Shown here: positions 1 to 8,480 of the stretch, piece by piece
Numbering within the stretch: the first letter of the stretch is position 1
Layout: each line of letters starts with the position of its first letter
NCBI RefSeq assembly: GCF_014836755.1
Contig: NZ_JACSQF010000030.1
Span: 1-36,525 of the forward strand
Length of the DNA: 36,525 nucleotides
Origin: Oerskovia merdavium
Lineage (GTDB): Bacteria; Actinomycetota; Actinomycetes; Actinomycetales; Cellulomonadaceae
Reading direction: 5' to 3'
Position numbers and translations under genes: made by a program
Notes under the pieces: generated by a model
What the model was told of the DNA's origin: nothing
The model's input: only the letters and a program-made list of their open reading frames with translations
Databases searched by the model: none

Positions 1-22
1 CCCCCCCCCCCCCGCCCCCCCG
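1..22. repeat. C homopolymer tract at window edge
   Basis: The first 22 bases are almost pure C with one G. This is low-complexity sequence at the window edge. It may be a genuine GC-rich intergenic tract or a sequencing/assembly weakness. No coding signal is present. Confidence 0.6.
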
Positions 23-58
23 CTCCGGCTCGGAGGTTCCCGGGGAGACGATGGACCG

Positions 59-1528
59 ATGAGCGCGCAGAGCGAGACCGTCGGTCGGGTGCAGGTCGTG
101 ACGAGCCAGGGCGCGGTCGAGGGGACCGTCGCCCACGGCGCCGAGCGGTTCCTCGGCGTCCCGTACGCGGCCCCGCCGTTCGGTGCGCGCCGCTTCGCGC
201 CCCCTCGTCCCGTCGAGCCCTGGGCCGGGGTGCGGGACGCGACGCGTTACGGGGCCACCGCGCCGCAGTCGCCCTACCCCGGGGCGCTCGCTGCCCTGCT
301 GCCGACCGTGACGGTCGCGGGGGACGGCGTGCTCCACCTCAACGTCTTCACCCCGGCCGACCGGGGCACCGACCTGCTCCCCGTCGTGGTGTGGGTGCAC
401 GGCGGCTCGCTCGCGCACGGGTCCAACGCGCTCGCGGGCTACGACGGCACGCGGTTCGCCCAGGACGGCGTCGTGTTCGTCGGCGTCAACTACCGGCTCG
501 GGGCCGAGGGCTTCTCGGTGCTCGACGGCGCTCCGCGCAACCTCGGCCTGGCCGACCAGCTCGCCGCGCTGCGCTGGGTCCAGGACGAGGTCGCGGCGTT
601 CGGTGGCGACCCGCGCCGGGTGACGCTCGCGGGCCAGTCCGCCGGTGGGAACACGGTCTCGGCGATCCTCGCGCACCCCTCGGCGCCGGACCTGGTCGCC
701 CGGGCGATCGTCCAGAGCGGCCCCCTGTCCGCCCAGCCGGCCGCCCGGGCGGGGCGCATCACGCGCGCCATGGGCAAGGACCTGGGTGTCCCGATGACAC
801 GCGCGGGCTTCGCGACCGTCCTGCCCGAGGCACTGGTCGGCTCGCAGGACCGCGTGACCGCGGGATCCACGCCGCTCACGGGCGGGCCGGGGTTCGCGCT
901 CGTGCTCGACGACGACCTGGTGCCCCGCGAGCCTCACGAGGCGCTCACTGCGGGAGCCGGGAGCACGATCCCGCTGCTGATCGGGGCCACGACCGAGGAG
1001 TACCGCCTCTGGTTCGTCCCCACGGGGCTGCTGAGCAGGTTCAGGTGGTGGCACCTGGCCGTGGCACGGCGCAAGGTCGGGATCTCCGCGCGGGCCGTCC
1101 GCCTGTTCCGGCGCAACCGCCCCGGGGCGTCCGCGGGGGAGCTCCTGGGCGCGCTCGCGACCGACGTCCTGCTGCGCGTCCCGCTCCAGCAGGTCGCCGA
1201 CTCGCGCCGGTCCGCGGACGCCGAGACGTTCGTCTACGAGTTCGCGTGGCGCAGCCCGGTGCAGGACCTCGGCGCCGCGCACGCCGTCGAGCTCGGGTTC
1301 GTGTTCGACGGGCTCGCGACGCCCGACTCGACCGCACTCGCGGGCCCCGAGGCACCCCAGTCGCTCGCGACCGCGATGCACGGCGCCTGGGTGGCGTTCG
1401 CGACCTCGGGCGACCCGGGCTGGCAACGCTGGGACGAGACGCGACCCGTGCGGGTCTTCGACGGCGAGGGAGACCCCGTGGTCCTCGCACCGCGCGACGA
1501 CGAGCGGGCGGCGCTCGACGCGCGGTGA
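59..1528 (+). CDS. Type-B carboxylesterase/lipase family protein
   Basis: A 489-residue alpha/beta hydrolase of the carboxylesterase type-B (COesterase) family, expected to hydrolyse carboxylic esters. Its length is normal for bacterial members. The N-terminal part has the family pattern FLGVPYAAPPFG. The nucleophile-elbow context FGGDPRRVTLAGQSAGG places the catalytic Ser at residue 194. A Glu at 313-314 (GATTEEY) and His408 (GAAHAVELGFVFDG) fill the remaining triad positions. The oxyanion-hole region is VWVHGGSLAHG. No signal peptide is visible, so it is probably cytoplasmic. The ATG at 59 is used, with a GGGGAG-like ribosome site around 41-46 that is rather distant. An ATG at 51 opens only three codons. 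The substrate cannot be told from sequence. Confidence 0.9.
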   Translation: MSAQSETVGRVQVVTSQGAVEGTVAHGAERFLGVPYAAPPFGARRFAPPRPVEPWAGVRDATRYGATAPQSPYPGALAALLPTVTVAGDGVLHLNVFTPADRGTDLLPVVVWVHGGSLAHGSNALAGYDGTRFAQDGVVFVGVNYRLGAEGFSVLDGAPRNLGLADQLAALRWVQDEVAAFGGDPRRVTLAGQSAGGNTVSAILAHPSAPDLVARAIVQSGPLSAQPAARAGRITRAMGKDLGVPMTRAGFATVLPEALVGSQDRVTAGSTPLTGGPGFALVLDDDLVPREPHEALTAGAGSTIPLLIGATTEEYRLWFVPTGLLSRFRWWHLAVARRKVGISARAVRLFRRNRPGASAGELLGALATDVLLRVPLQQVADSRRSADAETFVYEFAWRSPVQDLGAAHAVELGFVFDGLATPDSTALAGPEAPQSLATAMHGAWVAFATSGDPGWQRWDETRPVRVFDGEGDPVVLAPRDDERAALDAR

Positions 1529-1541
1529 ACGGGCGTGCTTT

Positions 1542-1561
1542 CCCCGAGCAGCCGCTCGGGG
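1542..1561 (+). terminator. Hairpin between esterase and hydrolase genes
   Basis: An 8-bp perfect stem, CCCCGAGC pairing with GCTCGGGG, with the 4-nt loop AGCC. It lies 13 nt after the esterase stop and 13 nt before the next GTG start. There is no T-tract, so it could be a weak terminator or a processing or attenuation hairpin. Confidence 0.5.
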
Positions 1562-1574
1562 TGAAGATCTACCC

Positions 1575-2450
1575 GTGCACAGCAGCCACCTCGACACAGC
1601 CGCCCCGTCCGTCGGACCGTCGGGAACGCCCGACCCGCTCACCGGCCGGACCGGCCCCAACGCCTGGAGGCTGTACCGGACCGCGGCACCTGACGGTCCG
1701 CAGCGCCCTCCCGTCCTGCTCCTGCACGGCGTGACCGACTCGGGCGAGTGCTGGCCCGGCACGGTCCGCCACCTCGTCCGCTCGCGCGACGTCCTGGCGC
1801 TCGACGCCCGTGGCCACGGTGGTTCCGACCTGCCCGACGAGTCCTTCACGCTCGCGGCGCTCGCGGACGACGCGGCCCGCGCGGTCCGGGACGTGCTCGG
1901 GCGCCCGGCGGTCGTCGTCGGGCACTCGATGGGCGGCCTGACGGCGCAGGAGCTCGCGCTGCGCCACCCCGACCTGGTCCTGGGCCTGGTCCTGGAGGAC
2001 CCGGCGTGGGGCGTGCTCGACGCCCAGCACGACGAGGGCGGGCGGCCGCTCTTCCTCGCGCCCGGCATCGAGGCGGCCCGCGGGCGCCCGACGGCGGAGC
2101 TCGCGGCGGACTTCCGCGCGCGCTTCCCGCAGTGGTCGCCCGAGGAGTCGGAGCCGTGGGCCCGCGCCCAGCGGGCGGTCTCGCCGCGCCTGCTGGAGGT
2201 CCCGCACGAGTGGACCGCGCGCGACTGGCCCGTCGCGTTCGACGGGCGGGTGCCGGTCGTGGTCGCGGCCGGGGAGGTGTCGAGCTACTCGCTCGTGCCC
2301 GAGGACGGCGCGCGCCGAGCCCTGCAGGTCCTTGCGGGCAGGGGCCGGGTCGAGCGGGTCGCCGGGGCGGGGCACTGCGTGCGGCGTGACGACCTGGCGA
2401 CGTTCCTGGGCCTGGTCGACGGGCTGCTGGCCGAGGTCGAGGCTCGATGA
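1575..2450 (+). CDS. Alpha/beta-fold hydrolase
   Basis: A 291-residue member of the alpha/beta hydrolase fold (AB hydrolase_1). It has an HG oxyanion motif in VLLLHGVTDSG and the nucleophile elbow VVGHSMGG with Ser118. A late Asp region is followed by the catalytic His267 in VAGAGHCVRRDD. There is no signal peptide or membrane helix, so it is a predicted soluble cytoplasmic esterase, lipase or C-C hydrolase of unknown substrate. The start is GTG at 1575. It follows the carboxylesterase on the same strand after 46 nt, with a hairpin in the gap, so the two may be only partly co-transcribed. It converges on the amidase gene downstream. Confidence 0.85.
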   Translation: MHSSHLDTAAPSVGPSGTPDPLTGRTGPNAWRLYRTAAPDGPQRPPVLLLHGVTDSGECWPGTVRHLVRSRDVLALDARGHGGSDLPDESFTLAALADDAARAVRDVLGRPAVVVGHSMGGLTAQELALRHPDLVLGLVLEDPAWGVLDAQHDEGGRPLFLAPGIEAARGRPTAELAADFRARFPQWSPEESEPWARAQRAVSPRLLEVPHEWTARDWPVAFDGRVPVVVAAGEVSSYSLVPEDGARRALQVLAGRGRVERVAGAGHCVRRDDLATFLGLVDGLLAEVEAR

Positions 2451-2495
2451 GCAGGGGGTGAGCAGGGCCTCGGTCGCGCGGCGCTCGCCCGCAGC

Positions 2496-2528
2496 GACCG
2501 GGCCCCGCACACCCTCCGGGGCCCGGTC
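2496..2528. terminator. Bidirectional hairpin between convergent genes
   Basis: A perfect 12-bp stem: GACCGGGCCCCG at 2496-2507 pairs with 2517-2528 across a 9-nt loop. It lies between the convergent alpha/beta hydrolase (+) and the Ntn amidase (-), the expected place for a shared terminator. No U-tract is present, as is common in high-GC actinobacteria. Confidence 0.65.
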
Positions 2529-2553
2529 CCGCGCCGGCGCAGCCGGCGGACGC

Positions 2554-3501
2554 CTACGCGAGGACGAGCTTGTCGCCGTCGGTCGGGTGGTCGGCCAGCG
2601 CGACGCTGCGGACCGCCGGGTCCTCGTAGGTGTTCCAGTAGTAGGTCGTGGTCCGGGAGGAGAAGAGCCCGGTGTAGATCGTGATCTCGAACTCTCCCGA
2701 CCCCATCGCGGCGCACCCGTCGACCATCGCGACCTGCTGCAGCGTGTGGAACGCCCGGCTGACGTTCTCCTCCTCGCTGCTCTTGGTCGGGTAGTGGGCG
2801 TTGACGTAGGCGGCGCGGACGAACCGGGAGGGCGAGTAGTAGTCCCCGGGGATCCCCCGCATGTGCGAGCCCGAGCCGAACGGGGTGAGGTGGGCCCTGC
2901 CCAGCTCGGTCTCCGGCGGGAACTCGGGCGAGGTGTTGAGGTAGTTGCGCAGGTTCTCGTGGTGCCACGCGAACCCGGGCTGGTTCGTCAGGACGTCGAC
3001 GTCGTCGTCGAAGACCTGCATGCCCTCGCTCGTGTGCTCCACCACGATGGCGCGCTCCGCGTCGGCGATGATCCAGTGGAGCAGCGAGCTCGGGTACTTG
3101 TCGTTGATCGGCTTGTCGACGATCACCACGTCCTTGAGTGCCGCCTCGACCTCGTCGACGCTCGCGAACTGCGCGCACACCCACAGCGGGAACTCGTACG
3201 CGGCGACGTTGACGGCGCCGTCGACGGGACCGGGGGCGTAGGCCGCGTACCCCGGGAAGTTGAGCCCGGCGACGGCCAGACCCGCGTCGTTGCCGGCGTC
3301 GAAGTAGAGCGGGGTGTCCTCGTCCACGATGCCCATGCCGATGGTCGCGTGCTCGATGCTGCGCACCGCGCCGAACGGCGACCTCGGAGCGTAGCCCGTG
3401 GGCGTCAGCACCACCTGCTGCCCGTAGCCGCTCGTCCAGTCGAGGTTGCGTGCGAGGTAGACGCTGTCCTGGCCGTCCGAGAACCTGATGCCCGTGCACA
3501 T
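2554..3501 (-). CDS. Choloylglycine hydrolase/penicillin V acylase-like linear amide C-N hydrolase
   Basis: A 315-residue Ntn-hydrolase of the choloylglycine hydrolase family (linear amide C-N bond hydrolases: bile salt hydrolases, penicillin V acylases, acyl-homoserine-lactone acylases). The protein begins MCTGIRF, so removal of Met1 would expose the catalytic Cys2. This is why the ATG at 3501 was chosen over the longer upstream reading frame. Family catalytic positions are present: Arg18 and Asp21 (ARNLDWT), an Asn in AGNDAGLAVAGLNFPGYA, an Asn in TNQPGFAWH, and an Arg in SPSRFVRAAY. No signal peptide is seen. It is divergent from the FabH-like gene across 252 bp. A free-living actinomycete has little use for bile salts, so N-acyl amides or acyl-homoserine lactones are plausible substrates (inference). 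Confidence 0.88.
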   Translation of the reverse strand: MCTGIRFSDGQDSVYLARNLDWTSGYGQQVVLTPTGYAPRSPFGAVRSIEHATIGMGIVDEDTPLYFDAGNDAGLAVAGLNFPGYAAYAPGPVDGAVNVAAYEFPLWVCAQFASVDEVEAALKDVVIVDKPINDKYPSSLLHWIIADAERAIVVEHTSEGMQVFDDDVDVLTNQPGFAWHHENLRNYLNTSPEFPPETELGRAHLTPFGSGSHMRGIPGDYYSPSRFVRAAYVNAHYPTKSSEEENVSRAFHTLQQVAMVDGCAAMGSGEFEITIYTGLFSSRTTTYYWNTYEDPAVRSVALADHPTDGDKLVLA

Positions 3502-3753
3502 AGCGATGCCCCTGTCGTCGTCGATGCAAGGTGAGGCAGATGCGGTTCGCCACGCCACCGCGTCGTGCCCCCGTCCTTCCATGGTCGTCTCTGATCGACG
3601 GTCGTGCTCGACGAGACCGCGAGCATCGAGCGCTCCACGGCCGGGGCCACGTCCCCTCGCGCCCCGTCCGACGAGGTCGTCCGGGTCCGGAGGAGGTCCG
3701 GTGCTCGGACCGGCGACTTGGACGATCCGCCCACCCGGGGGAATGATCGACCC

Positions 3754-4776
3754 ATGCTCACCCTCACCGGAGCCGCCGGCTCGCGCATCGTCGGGATCGG
3801 CCACCACCAGCCCGAGCGGACGCTCACCAACGACGACATCGCTCAGCTGGTCGAGACCAACGACGAGTGGATCCGTTCCCGCACCGGGATCGTGACGCGT
3901 CACGTCGCGGCCGAGGACGAGACCGTGGCCGACATGGCGACCGCGGCGGCGCGCCACGCGCTCGAGGACGCCGGCGTCGCGGCGAGCGCGGTCGACATGG
4001 TCATCGTCGCGACGGCCACGGCGCGCGACCGCTCGCCCAACACCGCGGGCCGCGTGGCGTACAACCTGCGCACGGGCGTCATGCCCGGCCAGTCCACGCC
4101 CGAGGAGGAGGACGCACCCGACCTGCGCGGCGTCGTCGGGCCCGTGATCCTGGACGTCAACGTCGCGTGCTCGGGCTTCGCGCACGCCCTGGGCCTCGCG
4201 GACCAGGCGATCCGCACCGGAGCCGCGACCACGGCGCTCGTGATCGGCGCCGAGAAGCTGACCGACTTCACCGACTGGACCGACCGCGTGACGTGCATCC
4301 TCACGGCCGACGGTGCGGGGGCGTTCGTGGTGCAGGGCACGGACACCCCGGGGATCGGGCCGGTCGCGTGGGGCTCGGAGCCCGAGCTGACCCCGGCCGT
4401 GCTCATCGAGACCCCGGACGAGAAGTTCGTGCAGGACGGGCGCGCGGTCTTCCGCTGGGCCATCACGCGTGCGGCGGACAGGGCGCGCGCCGCAGTCGAG
4501 AAGTCGGGCCTGACGCTCGACGACATCGAGGTGCTCGTCGCGCACCAGGCGAACCTGCGGATCATCGAGCCGCTCGCCAAGGCGCTGGGCCTCGAGGACA
4601 AGGTCGTCGTCACGGACATCACCGAGTCGGGCAACACCTCGGCCGCGAGCATCCCGCTGGGCCTGTCGAAGTGGTGGCACTCGGGCAAGATCCCCGCGGG
4701 CGTACCCGCGCTGCTCATCGGCTTCGGCGGCGGCTTCGCGTGGGCCGGGCAGGTCGTGGAGACGCCCTCGCGCTGA
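3754..4776 (+). CDS. Beta-ketoacyl-ACP synthase III (FabH-like)
   Basis: A 340-residue thiolase-fold ketosynthase that joins an acyl-CoA starter to malonyl-ACP. The KASIII catalytic triad is complete: Cys139 (NVACSGFAHAL), His264 (AHQANLRII) and Asn294 (ESGNTSAASIPL). The start-proximal DEWIRSRTGI and C-terminal GFGGGFAWAG motifs are classic. The ATG at 3754 gives the canonical N-terminus; the frame is open further upstream but without family similarity. An insertion of about 20 residues (NLRTGVMPGQSTPEEEDAPDL) precedes the Cys strand and is absent from E. coli FabH. No other fatty-acid synthesis gene is nearby, so it may be a secondary FabH supplying branched or specialised starters. Confidence 0.88.
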   Translation: MLTLTGAAGSRIVGIGHHQPERTLTNDDIAQLVETNDEWIRSRTGIVTRHVAAEDETVADMATAAARHALEDAGVAASAVDMVIVATATARDRSPNTAGRVAYNLRTGVMPGQSTPEEEDAPDLRGVVGPVILDVNVACSGFAHALGLADQAIRTGAATTALVIGAEKLTDFTDWTDRVTCILTADGAGAFVVQGTDTPGIGPVAWGSEPELTPAVLIETPDEKFVQDGRAVFRWAITRAADRARAAVEKSGLTLDDIEVLVAHQANLRIIEPLAKALGLEDKVVVTDITESGNTSAASIPLGLSKWWHSGKIPAGVPALLIGFGGGFAWAGQVVETPSR

Positions 4777-4857
4777 TCCGCCCGCCATCGACCGGTGGAC
4801 CGCGGGCTGCCCGCTGCCCGCCGAGACGGCCTGGCGGCAGCGTGCCACGCTGGGCGC

Positions 4858-5508
4858 ATGGCTCGTGACGTGCGCGTCCGCCGCCTGCGCCGCGAGGCGT
4901 GGGGGTTCGTCGTCGGGTCGGCGTGCTTCCTGGTCGGCGCGGTGCCGTTCTACGCCCAGGCCGTGGGACCCGTCTGGGTGGGCGTGACGTTCTGCGTCGG
5001 CTCGGTCTTCTTCACGCTCGCCGCGGCGATCCAGCTGAGCCTGAGCGGACGCCGCGTGCCCCGCAGGGGGACCCTCCCGGCCGACCTCTGGGACTGGTGG
5101 GCCGCGGCCGTCCAGCTCGCCGGGACCCTCCTCTTCAACATCAGCACCGCGGCCGCGCTGGGTGCGGCGATCGCCGACCCCAGGCGCCTGGGCGCGGGCT
5201 GGCGGCCCGACGCCTACGGGTCGGTCGCGTTCCTCGTGTCGAGCGCGTTCGCGGTCGTCGCGACCCGGGACCGCGGTCACCTGTGGGACGCGGACGCGCG
5301 CACGTGGCACGGCACGTGGCTCAACCTGGTGGGTTCGGTCGCGTTCGGCGCGTCGGCCGTGGGGGCGCACGTGGTGCCGCAGACGGACTCGCTCGTGAGC
5401 GCGTTCTGGGCCAACCTCGGCACGCTGCTGGGGGCGGTGTGCTTCCTGGTCGCTGCGCTGCTGTCGCGGCGCACGATCGGCGAGGAGCCGGCGCCCGCCG
5501 CGTCGTGA
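4858..5508 (+). CDS. Six-helix integral membrane protein, possibly YrhK-like
   Basis: A 216-residue protein with about six hydrophobic segments, near residues 12-33, 36-60, 82-108, 124-143, 153-172 and 180-202. Short polar loops separate them. The repeated GSxxFxxxA/GS pattern (VGSACFLVGAV, VGSVFFTLAAA) loosely resembles YrhK-domain membrane proteins. That similarity is a memory-based impression, not a motif proof. The ATG at 4858 is chosen because the basic RDVRVRRLRRE stretch then gives a normal cytoplasmic N-terminus. It follows fabH by 81 bp on the same strand and ends 5 bp before the convergent MarR gene. Function unknown. Confidence 0.75.
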   Translation: MARDVRVRRLRREAWGFVVGSACFLVGAVPFYAQAVGPVWVGVTFCVGSVFFTLAAAIQLSLSGRRVPRRGTLPADLWDWWAAAVQLAGTLLFNISTAAALGAAIADPRRLGAGWRPDAYGSVAFLVSSAFAVVATRDRGHLWDADARTWHGTWLNLVGSVAFGASAVGAHVVPQTDSLVSAFWANLGTLLGAVCFLVAALLSRRTIGEEPAPAAS

Positions 5509-5513
5509 GCCGG

Positions 5514-6047
5514 TTATCGCGCGGTGCGCTCGCGCGGAGCGCTCACGGCGTCCATGCCCTGCGCAACGGCGGCGCACCGGTCCTCGTCGTGCGCCGCGCG
5601 GTCGGCGGCGCGCTCCAGGAGGCGCCGCAGGGTTGCGCGGTCCGCGGGGTCGAGCCCCGCGAGCAGGTCCTCCTCGGCCGCGGCGACGCGTGCGTCGAGG
5701 TCGGCGAGGACGGCGCGCCCCTTGGCGGTCGCGACGATGCGCCGGGTCCGGCGGTCCGTGGGGTCCGCCTGGCGCTCGACGAGGTCGCAGCCGACGTACT
5801 TGTCGATCAGGTAGGTCATGACGGTCCGGTCGATCCCGAGCCGCGCCGCGAGCGCGGCCTGGCTGGGCGGGGTGTCGTGCACGACGGCGGAGAGCACCTG
5901 GTAGCCGCGCGTCCCGTCGGGCAGGTCCTCGGCGAGCGCGTCGACGCGCTCGCTCCACTCGCGCAGGAGCGCGGTGAGAGACCAGCCGAGGGGGCTGGGG
6001 GAGCGGGAGGTGTCAGGCGTGGCGAGGGTCACGACCTCAGGATACAA
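5514..6047 (-). CDS. MarR family transcriptional regulator
   Basis: A regulator of up to 177 residues with a MarR-type winged helix-turn-helix. The HTH is PPSQAALAARLGIDRTVMTYLIDKYVGCDLVERQADPTDRRTRRIVATAKG, including the characteristic wing DPTDRRTRRI. A C-terminal helical dimerisation region follows. MarR proteins usually repress a divergent gene and respond to phenolic or oxidative ligands. Here the divergent neighbour is the LLM/FAD-oxidase fusion, with a perfect dyad at 6084-6104 between them. The start is uncertain: TTG at 6047 gives 177 residues and GTG at 6032 gives 172. Neither has a well-spaced ribosome site, so a leaderless message is possible. Confidence 0.88.
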   Translation of the reverse strand: MYPEVVTLATPDTSRSPSPLGWSLTALLREWSERVDALAEDLPDGTRGYQVLSAVVHDTPPSQAALAARLGIDRTVMTYLIDKYVGCDLVERQADPTDRRTRRIVATAKGRAVLADLDARVAAAEEDLLAGLDPADRATLRRLLERAADRAAHDEDRCAAVAQGMDAVSAPRERTAR

Positions 6048-6083
6048 CGGAATGATCTAGGCGGAAGATGAGTTGCTGATGAT

Positions 6084-6104
6084 ATCGTCTGCAATTCAGA
6101 CGAT
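6084..6104. promoter_or_regulatory. Perfect dyad, candidate MarR operator
   Basis: ATCGTCTG at 6084-6091 and CAGACGAT at 6097-6104 form an 8-bp perfect inverted repeat with spacer CAATT. It lies in the 101-bp gap between the divergent MarR and fusion genes, in a locally A/T-rich stretch that probably holds both promoters. Size and position fit a MarR-dimer operator. The regulatory role is inferred. Confidence 0.7.
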
Positions 6105-6148
6105 CTCGACACGACCGCCGCTCCCCGCGGCACACGGAGCGCGCACGC

Positions 6149-8425
6149 ATGACGGACTACGGCCACGACCTGATCCTCGGCACCTTCCACACCCCGCAGA
6201 ACCGCGACCCGCAGGCGCCCGTGCGCCTCGCGCAGCTCGCCGAGACCGCGGGCCTGGACCTCGTGACCTTCCAGGACCACCCCTACCAGCCGGCGTTCCT
6301 CGACGCCTGGACCCTCCTGACGTGGGTCGCGGCGTCGACCGAGCGGGTGCAGGTCGCGGGGAACGTCCTCAACCTCCCGCTGCGCCCGCCCGCCGTGCTG
6401 GCCCGTGCCGGGGCGAGCCTCGACCTGCTCTCGGGCGGCCGGTTCGCCATGGGGCTGGGCGCCGGCGCGTTCTGGGACGCGATCGAGGCCATGGGCACGC
6501 CTCGCCTCGCGCCGGGCGAGGCCGTCACCGCGCTCGAGGAGGCCATCGACATCATCCGAGGCATCTGGGACACGAGCGACCGGACGCCCCTGCGCGTGCA
6601 CGGCACCCACCACCAGGTCGACGGCGCCAAGCGCGGACCCGCCCCGGCGCACGACGTCCCGCTGTGGATCGGGGCGGTCAAGCCCCGCATGCAGCGGCTC
6701 ATCGGCCGCAAGGGTGACGGCTGGCTGCCCTCGCTGTCCTACCTCCAGCCCGGTGACCTGGCCAAGGGCAACGTCGTGATCGACGAGGCCGCGCTCGCCG
6801 CGGGCCGTGACCCGAGCGCGGTGCGCCGCATGCTCAACGTCAACGGCACGTTCTCCACGAGCCGGCTCGGCTACCTCCAGGGACCGCCCGCGCAGTGGGT
6901 CGAGGAGCTCGGTGCGCTCGCGCTCGAGGACGGCGTCTCGGGGTTCGTCCTCGCGACCGACGACCCGCGTGAGATCCAGGTCTTCGGCGAGGAGGTCGCC
7001 CCCGCGCTGCGCGAGCTCGTCGCGGCCGAGCGGCGGTCCGCCGGGACGGCGCCCGCCGCTCACCGTCGCGGGGCCTCGGCCCTCGCGGCCCGCCGAGCGG
7101 GCATCGACTACGGCTCGCTCCCCGCGACCCTGGGCGAGCGCGCGGTCGAGCCGGGGGACCGTGCGTACGACGCGGTGCGGCACACCTACATGCGCTCGGG
7201 GGCGCCCGGCATCGTGCTCCGCCCGCGCACCGCGGACGAGGTCGCCGAGGCCGTGGTCTGGGCCCGGGAGCAGGACGTGCCGCTCGCGGTGCGGTCGGCC
7301 GGCCACGGCATCAGCGGGCGCTCGACCAACGACGGAGGGGTGCTGCTCGACGTCGGCGCCCTGGACCAGGTCGTCGTGCCCGAGGACGGCTCGCGCCGCG
7401 TGCGGCTGGGGGCCGGTGGGACCTGGGGGCAGGTCGCCGAGGTCCTCTCGCCCCACGGGCTCGCGATCAGCTCGGGCGACTCCGGAGGTGTGGGCGTCGG
7501 TGGGCTGGCCACGACGGGCGGGATCGGTCTCATGGGCCGCAAGCACGGTCTGACGATCGACAACGTCGTCGCGGCCGAGGTCGTCACGGCCGACGGACGG
7601 GTGCGTGTCGTGGACGCCCGGGAGGAGCCCGAGCTCTTCTGGGCGCTGCGCGGAGCGGGCGGCAACATGGGGGTCGTGACCTGGGTCGACGTCGAGGCCG
7701 CTCCCGTGACGGACCTCGTCTACTCGATCATGGTGCTCGACGCCTCGGACACCGCGGGGCTGCTCGAGCGCTGGGCCGCGACCGTCGAGGCCGCGCCGCG
7801 CGAGCTCACGAGCTTCCTGCACATGAGCGCGGGCCGGGGCGGACGCGGGCCCATGGCCCAGCTCATGACCGTGTGGGCCGACGACGACACCGACGCCGCG
7901 ATCCGCGCGCTCGAGAGCCTCGCCGACTCGGCGCCGCTGCTCGACCACCAGGCGGTGCTGACCCCCTACTCGGGGATCGTGCGCCGGGCCGACGCCCAGC
8001 ACTCGGGGGGCGGGGAGCCGGGCTCGCGCTCGGGCCTCGTCGAGCACGTCGACCAGGCCACGGCCCGCGACCTCGCCCGCTTCCTCGGGAGCGGCGCGGC
8101 GCAGCTCCTCCAGCTCCGCGCGGTCGGCGGTGCGGTCAACGACGTCGCCGCCGACGCGACGGCCTACGCCCACCGCACCCAGAACTTCTCGGTCGCAGCG
8201 TTCGGGTCGCGGGGAGGCCCGGCGGGGATCGACGGCGTGTGGGACGACCTGGTGCACCCGCACACCGACGGGCTCTACCTGTCGTTCGAGACCGACTCGC
8301 GCCCCGAGCGGCTGCTCGAGGCGTTCCCCGAGCCCACGCTGACGCGCCTGCGCCAGGTCAAGCGCGAGGTCGACCCGACCAACCTGTTCTCGGCCAACTT
8401 CCCGATCCCGCCGGCCGGCGCCTGA
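6149..8425 (+). CDS. Fusion of luciferase-like monooxygenase and FAD-linked (berberine-bridge-type) oxidase
   Basis: A 758-residue two-enzyme fusion. Residues 1 to about 295 are an LLM-class flavin (FMN/F420) oxidoreductase, with GGRFAMGLGAGAFWDAIEAMG and WIGAVKPRMQRLIGRKGDGW. A short Ala/Arg-rich linker (about 297-325) follows. Residues from about 335 to 758 form a PCMH-type FAD-binding oxidoreductase. His386 in RSAGHGISGRSTNDGG is placed for 8-alpha-histidyl FAD attachment, and VDPTNLFSANFPI is the berberine-bridge C-terminus. The Cys used for a second FAD bond in bicovalent members is absent (GDSGGVGVGG). The frame is continuous with no internal ribosome site noticed. The ATG at 6149 has an upstream GGAG. 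It is divergent from the MarR gene, which probably regulates it. Oxidation of a small organic or aromatic compound is plausible; the substrate is unknown. Confidence 0.87.
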   Translation: MTDYGHDLILGTFHTPQNRDPQAPVRLAQLAETAGLDLVTFQDHPYQPAFLDAWTLLTWVAASTERVQVAGNVLNLPLRPPAVLARAGASLDLLSGGRFAMGLGAGAFWDAIEAMGTPRLAPGEAVTALEEAIDIIRGIWDTSDRTPLRVHGTHHQVDGAKRGPAPAHDVPLWIGAVKPRMQRLIGRKGDGWLPSLSYLQPGDLAKGNVVIDEAALAAGRDPSAVRRMLNVNGTFSTSRLGYLQGPPAQWVEELGALALEDGVSGFVLATDDPREIQVFGEEVAPALRELVAAERRSAGTAPAAHRRGASALAARRAGIDYGSLPATLGERAVEPGDRAYDAVRHTYMRSGAPGIVLRPRTADEVAEAVVWAREQDVPLAVRSAGHGISGRSTNDGGVLLDVGALDQVVVPEDGSRRVRLGAGGTWGQVAEVLSPHGLAISSGDSGGVGVGGLATTGGIGLMGRKHGLTIDNVVAAEVVTADGRVRVVDAREEPELFWALRGAGGNMGVVTWVDVEAAPVTDLVYSIMVLDASDTAGLLERWAATVEAAPRELTSFLHMSAGRGGRGPMAQLMTVWADDDTDAAIRALESLADSAPLLDHQAVLTPYSGIVRRADAQHSGGGEPGSRSGLVEHVDQATARDLARFLGSGAAQLLQLRAVGGAVNDVAADATAYAHRTQNFSVAAFGSRGGPAGIDGVWDDLVHPHTDGLYLSFETDSRPERLLEAFPEPTLTRLRQVKREVDPTNLFSANFPIPPAGA

Positions 8426-8480
8426 CCGGACGGTCCGAGCCGCCCCGTCGGTCGGTGCCCGACGGGCCGGTCGCCCGACG

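Noticed and set aside
2554-5958. A 1134-codon minus-strand open frame running past the amidase gene.
   Set aside because: Only the 2554-3501 part has protein-family features. The rest is Arg/Pro/Ala-rich antisense of fabH and the membrane-protein gene, a usual effect of very high GC.
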